64,000 nucleotides of DNA from Cercis canadensis (Eukaryota > Streptophyta > Magnoliopsida > Fabales > Fabaceae): the NCBI GenBank assembly GCA_003255065.1, contig QAOA01006727.1:221750-285749 (forward strand). Reading direction: 5' to 3'. The notes under the pieces are model-generated. The model was not told where the DNA came from. It saw only the letters and a list, made by a program, of their open reading frames with translations, and searched no databases. Each line of letters starts with the position of its first letter. Within the stretch, counting starts at the first letter, position 1. The position numbers and the translations under genes were made by a program. This document shows, in pieces, positions 21,558-33,382 of this stretch.

Positions 21558-22345
21558 TTAAGGAGTTGTTTGGCCATTTTTCATTTCTAATTTTTGTGAT
21601 TTTTTAATGCTAGATGCAATTTATGGGCTGTTGAACTCTCTAGATCATCAATTGAACTTGTATGGAGCATGATTAAAATCATAGTATATAAAAAAAAAAG
21701 AAAATTTTGGGGCAAAGTATGAACAGTCAAAGTGTTCTTGAAAAAAATACTTAGAAATTCGTATAAAAAAATTTATGGATTAGTGTAAAAGCATGAAATT
21801 AGATGCCCTTTGCAATGTCAATGTTTCATGAGATGACTCTTGAATTGGATTTGCCTTAATTTGCTTAAATTGTGTTAGAATTTGTTGGATAAACTTGGAG
21901 ATTGAAAAATTATGTTGCATTGTGAAAATTTTAATTCCTAAGTGCCTTAGTAATTGAAATTCTTCTTGTTTGTGAATCTTAATTCGGTATTGAGTTCCTT
22001 TGCTTTTGTCTTTAATTTCAACTTCCTTACTATAGTTCTATTTTTGTGATTGAATTATTTTGTCTATCCTTGAATTCTTTTGAGTTTGTGTCACACTTTC
22101 CTTTCTTGTGGTGAGTAATTTGCTGTAAAGTTTGTTACAAAAGACTATGTTCTTCTTTTGTTTATTTAGTTCAATAAAGAACATAAGGAAGGAGATTAAA
22201 AGTACAAAAATGCAAAACTGTGAGATCATTAGAGGGTAAGAGCCACTAGTGAGTCAAACACTAGTGTGAGTGACATTGTTGGAGAGCAAACACGTGAGAA
22301 AGTTGTGAGATTATTTTGCTAACAATTTTTTGAGGTTTTGAAATC
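21558..22345 (+). other. Leader of CRM-like copy C (second segment)
   Basis: AT-rich leader continuing to gag, homologous to 3244-3825 and 33560-34301. I see no gene; antisense frames at 22038-22229 are shadows of AT-rich sequence. Confidence 0.7.
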
Positions 22346-23455
22346 ATGGATAGAGAAAGTGAAACAGGAAGCCAATCTTTTATACTTTGTGCCATGTAGC
22401 AGTAGTTTGAAAGGATAAACATGAGATTTGATGAGTTGCATGATAGAATGTGTAGGTATGAAAATGATTTACAAATGAGACAGTCACTTATAGCTTCCAA
22501 AGTAAAGAGGAGGAATATGAGGGATGTTGAGAAGAATGAAGAAGGAAGTGGGCATAGTGACTTCGAAGTCCAAGGCAATTTTGCTAGGAACCATATAAGA
22601 GAGAGAAGAGGAAGACATGCCTATGTTGACCATGATGCGGGTGACCGAAGCACCTCTGAGGATCACAATCAGTATGCTAGACATAAACGAGGAGAAATGA
22701 AGGAAATATATGTAGATCATAACTTGTGAAACATTAAAATGAAAATTCTTTCTTTCCAAGGTAAAAATAATCCAAAAGCTTACTTGGAGTGGGAGAAGAA
22801 GGTGAAATTAGTGTTTGAGTACCACAACTACTCTTAGGAGAAGGTTAAAATAGCAGTTGTTGAGTTCACCGACTATGCTATCATATAGTGGGATCAACTA
22901 GTCCTAAACCAAAGGTGGAATCATGAGAGACCTATTGAGTCATGGGAGAAAATTAAGGCAATTATGAGGAAGAGATTCATTCCTAGTCATTACTATAGGT
23001 AATTGTACCAAAAGTTGTAAGGTCTTACACAAAGTTCCAAAAGTGTGGATGACTACCATAAAGAGATGGAGGTAGCCATGATTAGGGTGAATGTGGAGGA
23101 GGACAAAGAAACTACTATGGCTAGATTTCTACATGGTTTGAATAGGAACATTGCCAATATGATTGAGCTTCAACATTGTGTTAAGTTAAAAGACATGGTC
23201 CATATGACCATGAAGGTGGAGAAGCAACTAAAGAGGAAGGATACCTCAAGATACAATTCAAGTTCATCTTCCCCATGGAAACCAAATTGGAACAAGGAAG
23301 GCATAAATGCTTCTAAGTTTAGGGCCAAGACATTCAACGCTCCAAGAGAGGGAGGCAATGAAGCCAAAGGTAACCTGGAATCCCCACCTTCTAGAAATAG
23401 GGATATTAAATGCTTTAAATGCTTGAAAAAGGGACACATTACTTCATAATGTCCA
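22346..23455 (+). pseudogene. gag: gag pseudogene, CRM-like copy C
   Basis: The start MDRESETGSQSF at 22346 is followed by a stop near 22396. Open parts are 22421-22729 (MRFDELHDRMCRYENDLQMRQ, acidic/basic linker) and 23045-23449 (YHKEMEVAMIRVNVEED, FLHGLNRNIANMIELQ). The zinc knuckle reads CFKCLKKGHITS and then hits a stop before the last Cys. Stops between 22729 and 23045 disable the core. Confidence 0.87.
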
Positions 23456-24000
23456 AATAAGATGGTGATTATCTTAAAAGATAGAGTTATTGAGATCGAG
23501 TGTGAATCAGATGATAACTCTATGCTACTTTTGAATGAAGCTAGTGATGTTGTAGAGCATGTTGTTGATGGTGAATTGTTGGTCATAAGGCAAACACTTA
23601 GCTCACAAATGAAGGAGGATGAAGTAGTATAGTGGAGCAACGTTTTTCATACTAGATGCCACATCAATTGTAAGGTTGGTAGTATGATAATTGATAAAGG
23701 TAGCTGTACTAATATAGCTAGCACTACTTTGGTTGAAAAGTTGAGACTTATTACCTTTAAACACCTTAGACCTTACAAGCTACAATGGTTGAATGATAGT
23801 AGGGAAATAAGAGTAAGTGAACAAGTGTAGGTTTTATTCTCTATTGGGAGGTATGAAGATGAGGTTCTATGTGATGTAGTGCTTATGCAAACCAGACACA
23901 TTCTTTTGGGGCATCCTTAGCAATATAATAGGCGTGTCTTACATGATGGTTACACCAATCGATATTTTTTTTGTTTTGAACGAGCAACCTATCACTCTTG
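23456..24000 (+). pseudogene. Protease pseudogene, copy C
   Basis: The retropepsin region follows gag with the family's spacing. The protease motif near 23690-23700 reads MIIDKGSC, with Lys at the first Gly. LLGHP near 23910 is the second conserved motif, normally LLGRP. Several stops interrupt it. Confidence 0.78.
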
Positions 24001-24406
24001 CACCATTGACTCTTAAATAAGTGCATGACGATAAAGAGAGACTTCAAAGGGAGAGTGACATAAAGAAAGAGAGTGAAAAAGAGAATAACATTGTAGAGGC
24101 TGAGAGTAGTATGAAAAGAGATGGGAAATAAGAGGAAAAAGAGACAACATTCGAGTGTATGCGCAAAGCAAAGTGAGGACAAGATAACACTTTTCTGTTT
24201 TAACACTAACAAACTTGATCCTTCTTTGTCTAGTATTGTTTTGCCTAGTTCACATGTTTTTGAAGATGTTCTCTTAACTTGAAAAATGTGTGTGGTAAGA
24301 GGGTGGCCTTTGAAATGGGAGATTGTGCTCAAGGTCATAACAAATTGTTCCCAAGGATCGATGATGGTGATGATTTGAAGACGAATCCTTTCAAAGAGTG
24401 AAGGAA
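24001..24406 (+). pseudogene. Copy C linker fused to pol C-terminal tail (RT-RNase H-integrase deleted)
   Basis: The post-protease linker and the RT leader (LDPSLSSIVLPSSHVFEDVLLT) are followed without RT, RNase H or integrase by the pol tail (VAFEMGDCAQ, then DDGDDLKTNPFKE in the consistent frame). The same junction, from EDVFLT to the tail through a KMC segment, occurs in copy E near 30030-30060. Copy C thus belongs to a gag-protease-only lineage. Confidence 0.78.
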
Positions 24407-24591
24407 TAATGAGAATCATAGAAGCACTCACAAGGACCCAAGTGAGCCATGGCAAGCAAAGAAGATGCAAGTGGCTTTTGGAGGGTTGATTAAGAAGATT
24501 AGAGCTCAAGGAGCAAGCCTAGAAGAAAGGAATGAAGAAAGGAAGGTTGTGTGCTTGATTTGGGAGTTAGGAGACTCAATCGATAAAAAAT
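24407..24591 (+). repeat. 3' LTR of copy C, first part
   Basis: It starts TAATGAGAATCATAG (TG changed to TA) directly after the pol tail and matches the first 185 bp of other family LTRs. It is interrupted by a reverse-oriented LTR at 24592. A short likely continuation lies at 27028-27075, and the rest is replaced by copy E. Confidence 0.75.
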
Positions 24592-27027
24592 TGATGCAAA
24601 CCTCCAAGGGTTTGTCCCAAATGGTAGAGATTTAATCGTCTAAGAATTGTCCAATCAAGTTCAAAAATTTTAGAAGACACAAAAATGATAAAAAAAGAAG
24701 GATATAGACACTATACTCAATAGGGGATAGGGGTGTGTGATAAATCTTGGATCAAAAGCCACAAGAACCTAGGGTTCTTAATAAGTTCCGAATACCACAA
24801 GAACTAGGGTTCCTGATAAGTTTTGCTAGTTCTTCAAAGAACCAAAGGTTGGAGAGTGATAATCACAATTTATATGCAGTAATTATCCCTCATTTCTAGC
24901 TTCTTAAACCTCTTTTGGGACTATTTGATTAGGCTTGGGCCTCATTTCATGAGTTTGGATCCAATTGGCCCTAATTGTATTTTTTAGCAATACTGGGCAT
25001 TTTATGTTGTCTCTGTGTTTCATGTATATCTTTAGTTTTGGATGTCTAAATATTACGAGTCTTACTTGTAAGAAAGCAGAGAGAATTATCTACAACTTTT
25101 ATTCAGAGCTCCAAGGCCAATTCGGATGTTCAGCAGGTCATATGTAGCCTGGCAGTCAGAGCAGAGATGTTGTTGCTGGATCCTGACCCGTGTGAAGAGT
25201 TTTGGACATAACTTTGGTTGTGAGTGTCGTCTAGACCTGAAATTGGTAATTTTGGATAGCTAACACATAAAGCTTCAATTCTTGTGTAGATGACTTCTCC
25301 AAAATGTGGTTGATGGTACTATTTCCTCTTAAAGTTGACTGATTAGTCCAGAGAGCAGTTCATAGTCAATTGGGCCTAACTTCTTCATTACAAGCCCAAT
25401 TAAGTCCAAACAACAACCCAATTAAGGCTAAGGCCCATGGGAATAATTATGACCTAAGGGCAGTTTGGGTGTGCAATTATTTTTGGATGTTTATAAGTTG
25501 AGAAAGAGGCAGTCGAGCTTCATATTCTTACCTTAGACAATTTTTCTTGTTTTCTTTCTCTCTAAGTTTTCTCTCTAGTTTCTTTGTAAATTTTGTTGCT
25601 CTTGTTCATGGAGGGCTAATTACTCAAGTCAATCCAAGTTTTAGCTATTCTGATTACTAATTTCAAGATTATGCTTTGATTGTTATTTATTTAGTTATTA
25701 ATCAAGTTCTTTCTATCCTCTGAAATATTCTGTTTGAATTGCTTAATTTCGGATTTGAATATTCATGTATTAATTGCTAAATTGCATATGATTGAAGAGG
25801 ATTGTATGGATTAAATAATGTTTCTAAGATTTTGGATGAATTATTTAACCCTAATTGAATTCTAGGCCCTTAGGTTAATTCAGAATTAGTGGATGTTTAA
25901 TCAACAAATTCAGAATTAATCAAACTCTGGTTGCTTAAGCAGTAGAGACCTTTAGATACTTAGAGGCTTCTTGATGTGTTCTGAGGTCAAGAATTAGGTT
26001 AATGATTAAATGAATCATTAGTGATTAAGGATGANTTTCTAAGCTTTTGGATGAATTATTTAACCCTAATTGAATTCTGGGCCCTTAGGTTAATTCAGAA
26101 TTAGTGGATGTTTAATCAACAAATTCAGAATTAATCAAACTCTGGTTGCTTAAGCAGTAGAGACCTTTAGATACTTAGAGGCTTCTTGATGTGTTCTGAG
26201 GTCAAGAATTAGGTTAATGATTAAATGAATCATTAGTGATTAAGGATGAATTAGAATTAGGATTAGTGGAACCCTGGATTGATTGTTTCTTTAATTCGGT
26301 TTACCCCTTTTTAATTGCATTTTGTTAATCAATTTGACAAACAAAACCCCCTGTTTAATTAACTTGCTAATTGGATTCCCTAACTAGATTAATCCTTTGG
26401 TTCGACTTGGTGTTACCTTATGCTGTAAGCATGGATTGGTGAACCAATTACAAATTGTTAATTTGATTAGCCTCGGCAGCTCATCAAAAATAAACTCTCA
26501 ATTTCATTCAATAATCAAGTCTGACCTTTCACAAAAGGGAAATGCTCTCTTTAAAGGAAAACAAAACTAATCTAACCTAATTGGGTAAATGGGCCTAATT
26601 TAACTAAAACCCAAAATTCCTAATACAAGTCAATTACTAAATAAGGAAAATAAGATAGGTTTTAATTAGAAAGAAAATGGGCCTAAAAATGCTAAATTTA
26701 GAACCCATTTGGTTGAAAAACACAAAAACACACTATGCTGATAAGTGCCAGGCACTGGGGCCCTTGATTTGGAGGGCTGAGGTGCTTAGTCTCTATCTGG
26801 GAGAGGGTTGGGGTGCTTGGAAGCAAGGATTGGCGTGCTCTGGCTCTGCCCAGATGCCCTATTTTAACTCCTGAAACAAGCATACAACCCCCAATTCCTC
26901 ATTCCTTCCCTCTAGGCTTGATCCTTGAGCCCCAAACTCCTTAATCAACCCTCCGATGGTCACTCGCATCTTCTTTGCATGTCATGGCTCATTTGGAGTC
27001 TTGATGGTGCCTCCAGGATTCTTATCA
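24592..27027 (-). mobile_element. Reverse CRM-like LTR, itself split by an Athila LTR
   Basis: Segments 24592-24856 and 26487-27027 together form one LTR in reverse orientation (left edge TGATGCAAACCTCC, right edge ATTCTTATCA). No internal region is attached, so it is probably a solo LTR. Its own target-site duplication is unclear (AAAAT against AAAGG). An Athila LTR occupies 24857-26486. Confidence 0.75.
24857..26486 (+). mobile_element. Solo Athila LTR (plus), carrying an N join
   Basis: It begins TGATAATCACAA and ends CTCGGCAGCTCATCA, the usual ends of this Athila LTR family in plus orientation. The 1630-bp length includes about 214 bp repeated around the N at 26035 (25821-26034 and 26036-26249). 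Without that repeat it would be about 1415 bp, close to the 1427 bp of the other copies. No primer site or internal sequence follows. No clean target duplication is visible (GAGAG against AAAAT). Confidence 0.82.
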
Positions 27028-27075
27028 AAAGGGGCAGAGCCGATGCGCCCTAGCGCCCTCCAGGCAGAGGCTAGG
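27028..27075 (+). repeat. Short LTR remnant, probably copy C 3' LTR
   Basis: A 48-bp piece with the GCGCCCTAGCGCCC block typical of the U3 part of this LTR family. It lies between the reverse LTR and the 5' LTR of copy E. Assignment to copy C rests on position and the shared block. Confidence 0.5.
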
Positions 27076-27880
27076 TGATGAGGATCCTGGCACCCAATCA
27101 AGAGACCCATTATCCATTTCCGTTGGTCCGATCATAAGAACAAGAGCCAAAAGGATGAGAGAAGCTTTGAACGGCTTGATTGAGAAGATCGAGACTCAAG
27201 GAACAAGTATGGATGAAGACCAAAGACTTTGTACTGAAAATGAACTTACTGAAGATAGGGCAGAACCTTGGGCACCGCAGTGCCCAGCACATAGCAAGCC
27301 AGGCACCACCACTCAGCGCTGCAGCGCCCCGTCAGTTTTCAGCCTAGCGAGTTCTGACCCAAAACAAGCGTTTTGGTTAGTGGCTCCAAGCTTGGGCTGA
27401 CTTTTAGCCATTTTGGGCCTAATTTAATAGCAATTCCACTTAGGTTATTAATGTTATCCATTTTGGGACACTTAGCTATTAGTTTGGGTTTATCTTGGTT
27501 TTGTTTAAGGCCTTTGACCTAATTAGACTTAGAATTAGTTTTGTTTCCTTTTATAAGGGAGCTGACTCTCTTGTGGCAGCAACAACTTGGGAAATATTCA
27601 GAATTTGAATGAAGAAAGAGTTTTCCTTAATTGTTCTTTGAAAGAACTTCTAGATCTTATCAAGTACCGACGGTTCTTGTGGCAATCAACCTAGAACTTA
27701 TCACTCGCTTTCAATCTTTCTCGAGCGTGACATTCATATCCTTTCCCATATGCCTTAAATTCCTGCTTTCCTAAGCAACGGGTTGAGGTCCTTATTTTTT
27801 TTGTTCCGAAAATCGATTTAGATGGTTCATCGGGCATTTGGAATCTCTACCTTTGGGTTACCCCATAGGGATTCGCATCA
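27076..27880 (+). repeat. 5' LTR of CRM-like copy E (LTR subfamily 2)
   Basis: It starts TGATGAGGATCCTGG and ends ATTCGCATCA; 805 bp. It is closest to the LTR at 55734-56470 (shared AACCGACGGTTCTTGTGG-type and CTCGAGCGTGACATTC segments) and differs from the element's own 3' LTR (30173-30978). Confidence 0.83.
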
Positions 27881-28142
27881 TCTAGTATTAGAGCTCGTGG
27901 TTCTAATTGAGGTTCAATTTTTTATTTTTGATCTCTGAAAATTTTCATTTTCTATGTTTCTTTAATTTTCTAGTTTGTTGTTCTTCAATTTTCATCTTGA
28001 TTCCTTCTTTATTTGTTTTTTTTGAATTGCTTAGAAAAAAATTTTAAGCAACTTTTCTAGAATTTCCACTTATATCCTTGGTAACTGCCCTTAGGGCCTT
28101 GGTAAGGTTACTTTGCTAACAACTTTTTCAGGTTTTAAAATC
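27881..28142 (+). promoter_or_regulatory. Degenerate tRNA-Met primer site and short leader, copy E
   Basis: TAGTATTAGAGCTCGTGG directly follows the LTR and is a two-base-changed form of the tRNA-Met site (TGGTATCAGAGC core). The leader is only about 240 bp, against roughly 900 bp in copy F. Most of it is deleted near 28095-28105, where GGCCTTGGTAAGG joins the pre-gag segment. Confidence 0.75.
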
Positions 28143-29265
28143 ATGGATAGAAAAAGTCAAACAGGGAACCAATCCTTTATACTCCAGGCCATGTAGCAGC
28201 AGTTTGAAAGGATAAATGTGAGGTTTGATGAGTTACATGACTGAATGGGAAAATATGAGGCTAATTTGCAAGGAAGGTAATCACATAGAGTTTCCAAAGA
28301 AAGAAGGAGGAATATACGAATTGTTGAGGAGGAGGAAAGAGGAATTAGCTGAATTGACTCCAAAGTCTAAGGCAATTTTACTCTACCTAATAGAGAGGGA
28401 AAAAAAGTGAGACTTGCACATGTCAATTATGACTTGGATGACCAAAGCAATTCCAAAGACCATTATCGATTTGCTAGACATGATTGGAGGGAAAGGAGGG
28501 CAAGACGCCAAGTAGACCATGATTTATGTGGCATCTAGATGAAGATTCCAACGTTTCAAGGAAGGAATGACTCAGAAGCCTATCTAGATTGGGAGAAGAA
28601 TATAGAGCATATGTTTGATTGCCACTATTACTGCGAAGAGAAGAAGGTGAAGCTAGCAGTCGTTGAGTTCATAGATTATGCCATCATTTGGTGGGACCAA
28701 CTTGTGTTGAATAGGAGAAGAAGCTGTGAGAGACCAATTGACTCTTGGGAAGACATGAAAGATATCATGAGGAAAAGGTTCATACCAAGCCACTACTACC
28801 AAGATTTTTTCCAAAAATTACAAGGTCTTACACAAGGTTCCAAGAGTCTGGAGAACTACCATAAGAAGATGGAGGTGGCCATGATTAGAGTGAATGTGGA
28901 GGAGGATATAAATGCTACTATGACTAGGTTCTTACATGGTTTAAATAAAGACATCGCCAATGTAGTAGAGCTACACCATTATGTGGAGTTAGAGGACATG
29001 GTGTACATAGCCATGAAGATCGAAAAGCAACTAAAGTGGAAGAGTACCTTGAGGCACAATTCGGCTTCCTCTTCACCATGGAAACTAGGTTGGCAAAAGG
29101 ATGATGAAGCTGCTATCAAGTCTAAGGCTAAAACATTCAAGGCTCCAAGAGAGAAAAACAATCGCACTAAAGGTAACCCATATCCCCAACCTTCTAGGAA
29201 TAAGGATATTAAATGCTTTAAATGCTTGAGAAAGGGGTATATTGCTTCATAATGTCCAAATAAGA
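28143..29265 (+). pseudogene. gag: gag pseudogene, CRM-like copy E (long open core)
   Basis: Starts MDRKSQTGNQSF at 28143, with early stops. The core is open for 237 codons at 28539-29252 (MKIPTFQGRNDSEAYLDWEKN, FIDYAIIWWDQLVLNRRR, KRFIPSHYYQDFFQKLQ, FLHGLNKDIANVVELHHY). The zinc knuckle reads CFKCLRKGYIAS, with the metal-binding His changed to Tyr, and a stop follows before the final Cys. The C-terminal basic Ser-rich stretch precedes the knuckle as in the other copies. Confidence 0.88.
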
Positions 29266-29985
29266 GGGTGATGATCTTAAAATATGATGGAGTTATTGAG
29301 ACCGAGAGTGAGTCAGATGATGACTCGGACACTTTTGGAAGAAGCTAGTGTGAATTATTGGTCATAAGGCAAGCACTTAACTCATAAATGAAGGAGGATG
29401 AAGTAGTGCAACGGAGCAATATTTTTTTATACTATATGCTACATAAATGGTAAGGTTGGTAGTAAGATAATTGATGGAGGTAGTTGTACTAATTTAGCTA
29501 ACATTATTTTGGTTGAAAAGTTAGGACTTACTACCTTGAAACACCTTAGACCCTACAAGCTCCAATAGTTTAATGATAGTGGGGAAGTAAAGGTAAGTGA
29601 ACAAGTGCTGGTTTCATTCTCTATTGTGAAGTATGAAGATGAAGTCCAATGTGATGTAGCACCTATACAAATCAGACACATTCTTCTAGGGCGTCCTTGG
29701 CAATATGGTAGGCGTGTCCTACATGATGGTTACACCAATCAATACTCTTTTGTCATAAATGAGCAACCTAGCACTCTTATACCATTAACTCCTTAGCAAG
29801 TACTTGATGATAAAGAGAGACTTCAAAGGGAGAGTGACACAATGAAACAGAGTGAAAAAAGGGAATAACATTGAAGAGGCCGAGAGTAGTGTGAATAGAG
29901 GAGAAAAAGAGGCAACATTTGAGTGTATGCGCCAAGCAAAGTGAGATCAAGATAACACTTTTCTGTTTTAGCACTAACAAACTTG
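29266..29985 (+). pseudogene. Protease and linker pseudogene, copy E
   Basis: Protease motif IIDGGSC near 29470-29490 is intact, but stops flank it. LLGRPWQYGRRVLHDGYTNQYSF is open at 29605-29796. The following linker is rich in Lys and Glu. It has the same order and spacing as copy C. Confidence 0.8.
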
Positions 29986-30172
29986 ATCCTTCTTTGCCTA
30001 GTATTGTTTTGCTTATTTCATAGGATTTTGAAGATGTTTTCCTAACTTGGAAAATGTGTGATAAAATAGTGGTCTTTGAACTAGGAGAAAGAGCTCATAG
30101 TCTCACCAAATAGTTTCTAAGGATCGATGATGGAGAACATTCGAGAACGAATATTTTCAAAGAAATGGGGAG
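29986..30172 (+). pseudogene. Copy E: RT leader joined directly to pol C-terminal tail
   Basis: LDPSLPSIVLLIS and DFEDVFLTWKMC are followed directly by VVFELGERAHSLTK and the tail (RTNIFKE), with RT, RNase H and integrase missing. The junction matches copy C at 24240-24400. The 3' LTR starts immediately after. Confidence 0.8.
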
Positions 30173-30978
30173 TGAGAATCATAAAAGCCCTCACAAGGAC
30201 CCAAGTGATCCATGACAAGCAAAGAAGATGCAAGCAGATTGTGGAGGGTTGATTAAGAAGTTTGGGGCTCAAGGATCAAGCTAAGAAACAATGAATGAAG
30301 AATGTAGGATTACGGGCTTGATTCAGGCATTGGAAGGATTTTTTGGTGAAGTTGGACAGCATTCAGGCTCCCCAGCGCTCAAGAATCAGCGCCCTTAGAA
30401 GCAGAAGTGCAACACTCCAACCCTATTTCCCAAGTGTCCCAGTGCCAGGAGACTAGAGCCTAAGTGCCCTAGCGCTACGCCATGAGTGCCTCATCGCTAG
30501 GAAAATTTTCCCTTCCAAGTGATTCTGTTCTTCTTGCTTATTTGGGCTCCAAACTTAATCTATTTTGGGCCCATTCTTATTATAGTTAAACATATGCTAT
30601 TTACCTATTTTAGTATTGGGTTTGTATTAGTTTTGGATTTGAGCTAGGCTCTTTTACCCATTAGGGTTAATTATGTTTGCTTTATTTAAAGGGAGGTCAT
30701 TTTCTCATGTAATGGTCAGAATACACATTTTGAGTCAAGTTGAGAGTTTTTTCCTTTCTTGGTTCTTTAAAGAACTAGTAGAACTTATCAAGAACCCTAG
30801 TTCTTGTGGCATTCAATCCAAGACTTATCACTTACCCCTATCCCCTTTTGAGTGTGGCGTCTATATCATTACGGGTTTTCTTTGATTTTGTGTTTTTTAA
30901 AATTCTTCAAACTTGATTGGACGATTTTCAAGCGATTGAATCTCTATCATTCGGGACCAACCCTATAGGTTTGAGTCA
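30173..30978 (+). repeat. 3' LTR of CRM-like copy E (LTR subfamily 1)
   Basis: It starts near TGAGAATCATAAAAGCCC and ends TTTGAGTCA; about 806 bp. It contains a GCGCT/GCGCC-rich block at 30355-30500. It clearly belongs to a different LTR subfamily from the element's 5' LTR. The right flank is copia coding sequence. Confidence 0.8.
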
Positions 30979-31767
30979 TAATCCAAGTACATAAAGGAGC
31001 TACTAAAGAAGTTTGGTATGAGAAATGGAAAAGGAATAGCTACTTCTATGAGTCAATCTACAAAGTTGGATCTGGATGAGAAGGGAAAACAAGTTTGTGT
31101 GAAGAAGTATAGAGGCATGATTAGTTCTCTACTCTATCTCACTGCTAGCAAACCATATATTTTGTTCAACGTATGCTCATGTGCTAGATATCAAGTTGCA
31201 CCAAAAGAATCCCACCTTATTGTTGTAAAAAGAACTTTTAGATACTTTGTAGCTACTTCTAATGTGGGAATATGGTTCAAAAAAATTACTTTTTTCGAGT
31301 TGATTGTATATATAGATTCAGATTATGCTGGATGTTCCATAAATCAAAAGAGTACCAGTAGAAGATGTCAATTCTTAAGAAATGCTCTAGTATCTTGGCA
31401 ATGCAAGAAGCAGCATGTTGTAGCTCAATCAACTGCTGAAGCTAAATATATAGCAACTACAAATTGTTGCTCTCAAGTTCTTTGGATGAAGTAACAACTT
31501 GCTAATTATGGTATTCTTCTAACCAAAATTCCTATGCTATGTGATAATACTAGTGCTATAAATATAGCCAAAAATCTTGTTCAGCATTCTAGAACAAAGC
31601 ATATAGATATCAAACATCATTTCCTTCAAGATCAAGTCTTAAAAGGTGACATTGAATTAGCTTTTATCAATACCAAAGAATATCTTGTTGATATCTTCAC
31701 TAAGGCATTGGAAGAAGATAGGTTCTATTATCTAAGACATGGATTTGTGATAATGAGCTTGCCTTAG
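30979..31767 (+). pseudogene. Ty1/copia pol C-terminus (RT end and RNase H), one stop
   Basis: The end of a copia polyprotein, Sirevirus-like by character. It begins in the RT/RNase H connection (SKYIKELLKKFGM, ATSMSQSTKLDLDEKG), then the RNase H domain: YRGMISSLLYLTASKP, IYIDSDYAGC, STSRRCQFL, VSWQCKKQHVVAQSTAEAKYIA, CDNTSAINIAKN, TKHIDIKHHF, DIFTKALEEDRF. A single stop at 31492-31494 (TAA, after WMK) breaks an otherwise open 262-codon frame, so it decayed late. The 5' part of this element is absent; copy E's LTR abuts it. Confidence 0.9.
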
Positions 31768-32548
31768 GTTCAACATGCATACTGCATATTCATGGCATAT
31801 CATAAACATGCATGACTTTGAGGACTAAAAGGTCATTTCAAATTAATATAAATCTATGATCTAACAAGTTTGCTGAGACAATGTTGATTTTGGTGACAAA
31901 GCTAGTTTGCAAGCTAGTTCTCGTATTCACTCAGCTTGTTTGTTAGAAAGCTACTTATTCGGCTAGAGATGTGTAAAAATCTAGTTGGGCCTTGGATTTA
32001 AAAGCTCACTAATCCAATTGAGTGAAACCGAATTAGTTTTAAATCTGTTTATGTTTTTCTTTACTGGGCCCCCGTGTTTTCACAGTTCTAATTTCCAAAA
32101 CGCTTCATTTTACTTACTCTTCAATTTCCTGCGTGCGTAAAATGCAACATTTCTCAAGTTAACCCTTCAGTTACCTGTTTCATCTTCTTTTCTAAACCAA
32201 TTTTGCGAAACCCCAAATTTCTCACTCTATTCCTCCTTTACCGAGCTCCCTATTTCCTAATTTCTTAAAACTCTCCTAAAACATTTTCCAATTAGACCTA
32301 TAAACCGCCTCAAACCTCTCTAAACCTATCCATAAAGCCAATTGCAGAGACAATGAGATTTGAAAACCGCCTTAGATGCTCTCAACGAATGCAGAGAAAA
32401 GGCAAAGAAACTTCCAACAACACCCTTGAAATTGCCATTGTTGTTTCAAAGTCTTCTTCTGAAGATACCACTGATTCCTTCAAACAAGCCATGGAAAGAA
32501 GTTCCAAGCTTCTTGGTTCAAGTGCCAAGGGCAAAAAGCCTATGCATG
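31768..32548 (+). other. Copia 3' region with truncated second ORF (possibly env-like)
   Basis: Untranslated sequence after copia pol, then a frame starting MRFENRLRCSQRM at 32353, basic and Ser-rich, running about 65 codons to 32548 where the copy F LTR cuts it. Sireviruses often have a second, envelope-like ORF downstream of pol, and position and composition fit. The fragment is too short to recognise a domain, so that identity is inference. Confidence 0.45.
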
Positions 32549-33380
32549 TGATGAGAATCAAGACAAGACTATTCTAAGCCACCCGTTGCACATTTGTGGA
32601 GGTCCGATCACCCGAGCTTAAGCTAAGAAGATACAAGAGAGCTTGAATGGCTTCATAGTGGAGACTTGGTCCTAAGAGACAAGTCAACGAACAAGGAATG
32701 AAGATTTAAGGGTTGTATGCTTTATTGAGGCTGTGGAAAGGTTAATTGGAGAAGTTGGAAAGCATTCAAGCGCCTAATGCCCTAGCGCCCAAGACCGAGC
32801 ACCTTAGTGCTCCTTTGTCTAAAAGGTTAGCGCCACCAGCGCCCAAAGATATGCACCGTAGTGCCTGGACCTTTTTCAGCTTGTGCATTTTTGGTTCTTC
32901 ATGTAGGAATTGGGCTTCGAGCTTATGTTATTTTAGGCCCATTTTAATACTATAAACTTTATGTTTATTTGCTTTTTTGGTATTGAACTTCCTAGGGTTT
33001 TGGGCCTTGTTTATTGAGCTTAAGCTATTACCCATTTAAGTTAATTAGGTCAGTTTTGCCTTAAAGGGATACAATGCTTCTTGTGATGGTGATTATTTAG
33101 ATTTTAATAAAATTTGAGAGGTTTCTCCTTCTTGGTTCTTTTGAGAACTCTTAGAACTTATCACTTGTGGTGTTCTCCCGGCCTATCACTCTCCCCCTCA
33201 TCCCCGTCTAGAGTGTGGCGCCTAATCTTTTTTATATTGTAGGTTCTCACCTCCATAGGTGAAGGGTCTACGTTTTAATTTTTGTTTTTGCTTCTAATGA
33301 ATTTTGATTGGACGATTCTCGAGCATCCGAATCTCTACCAAAACTTGTTGGGTCTCGAGCAATCCTAAAATTTTGCATCA
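32549..33380 (+). repeat. 5' LTR of CRM-like copy F
   Basis: It starts TGATGAGAATCAAG and ends TTTTGCATCA; 832 bp. The left flank GCATG (32544-32548) is the candidate target duplication; the right partner is not found because copy F is truncated. A GCGCC block lies at 32755-32870. Confidence 0.88.
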
Positions 33381-33382
33381 TT

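Noticed and set aside
25821..26249. Tandem duplication inside the solo Athila LTR as a biological feature
   Set aside because: The two copies are separated by an N and no other copy of the LTR has the duplication; probably redundant contig ends.
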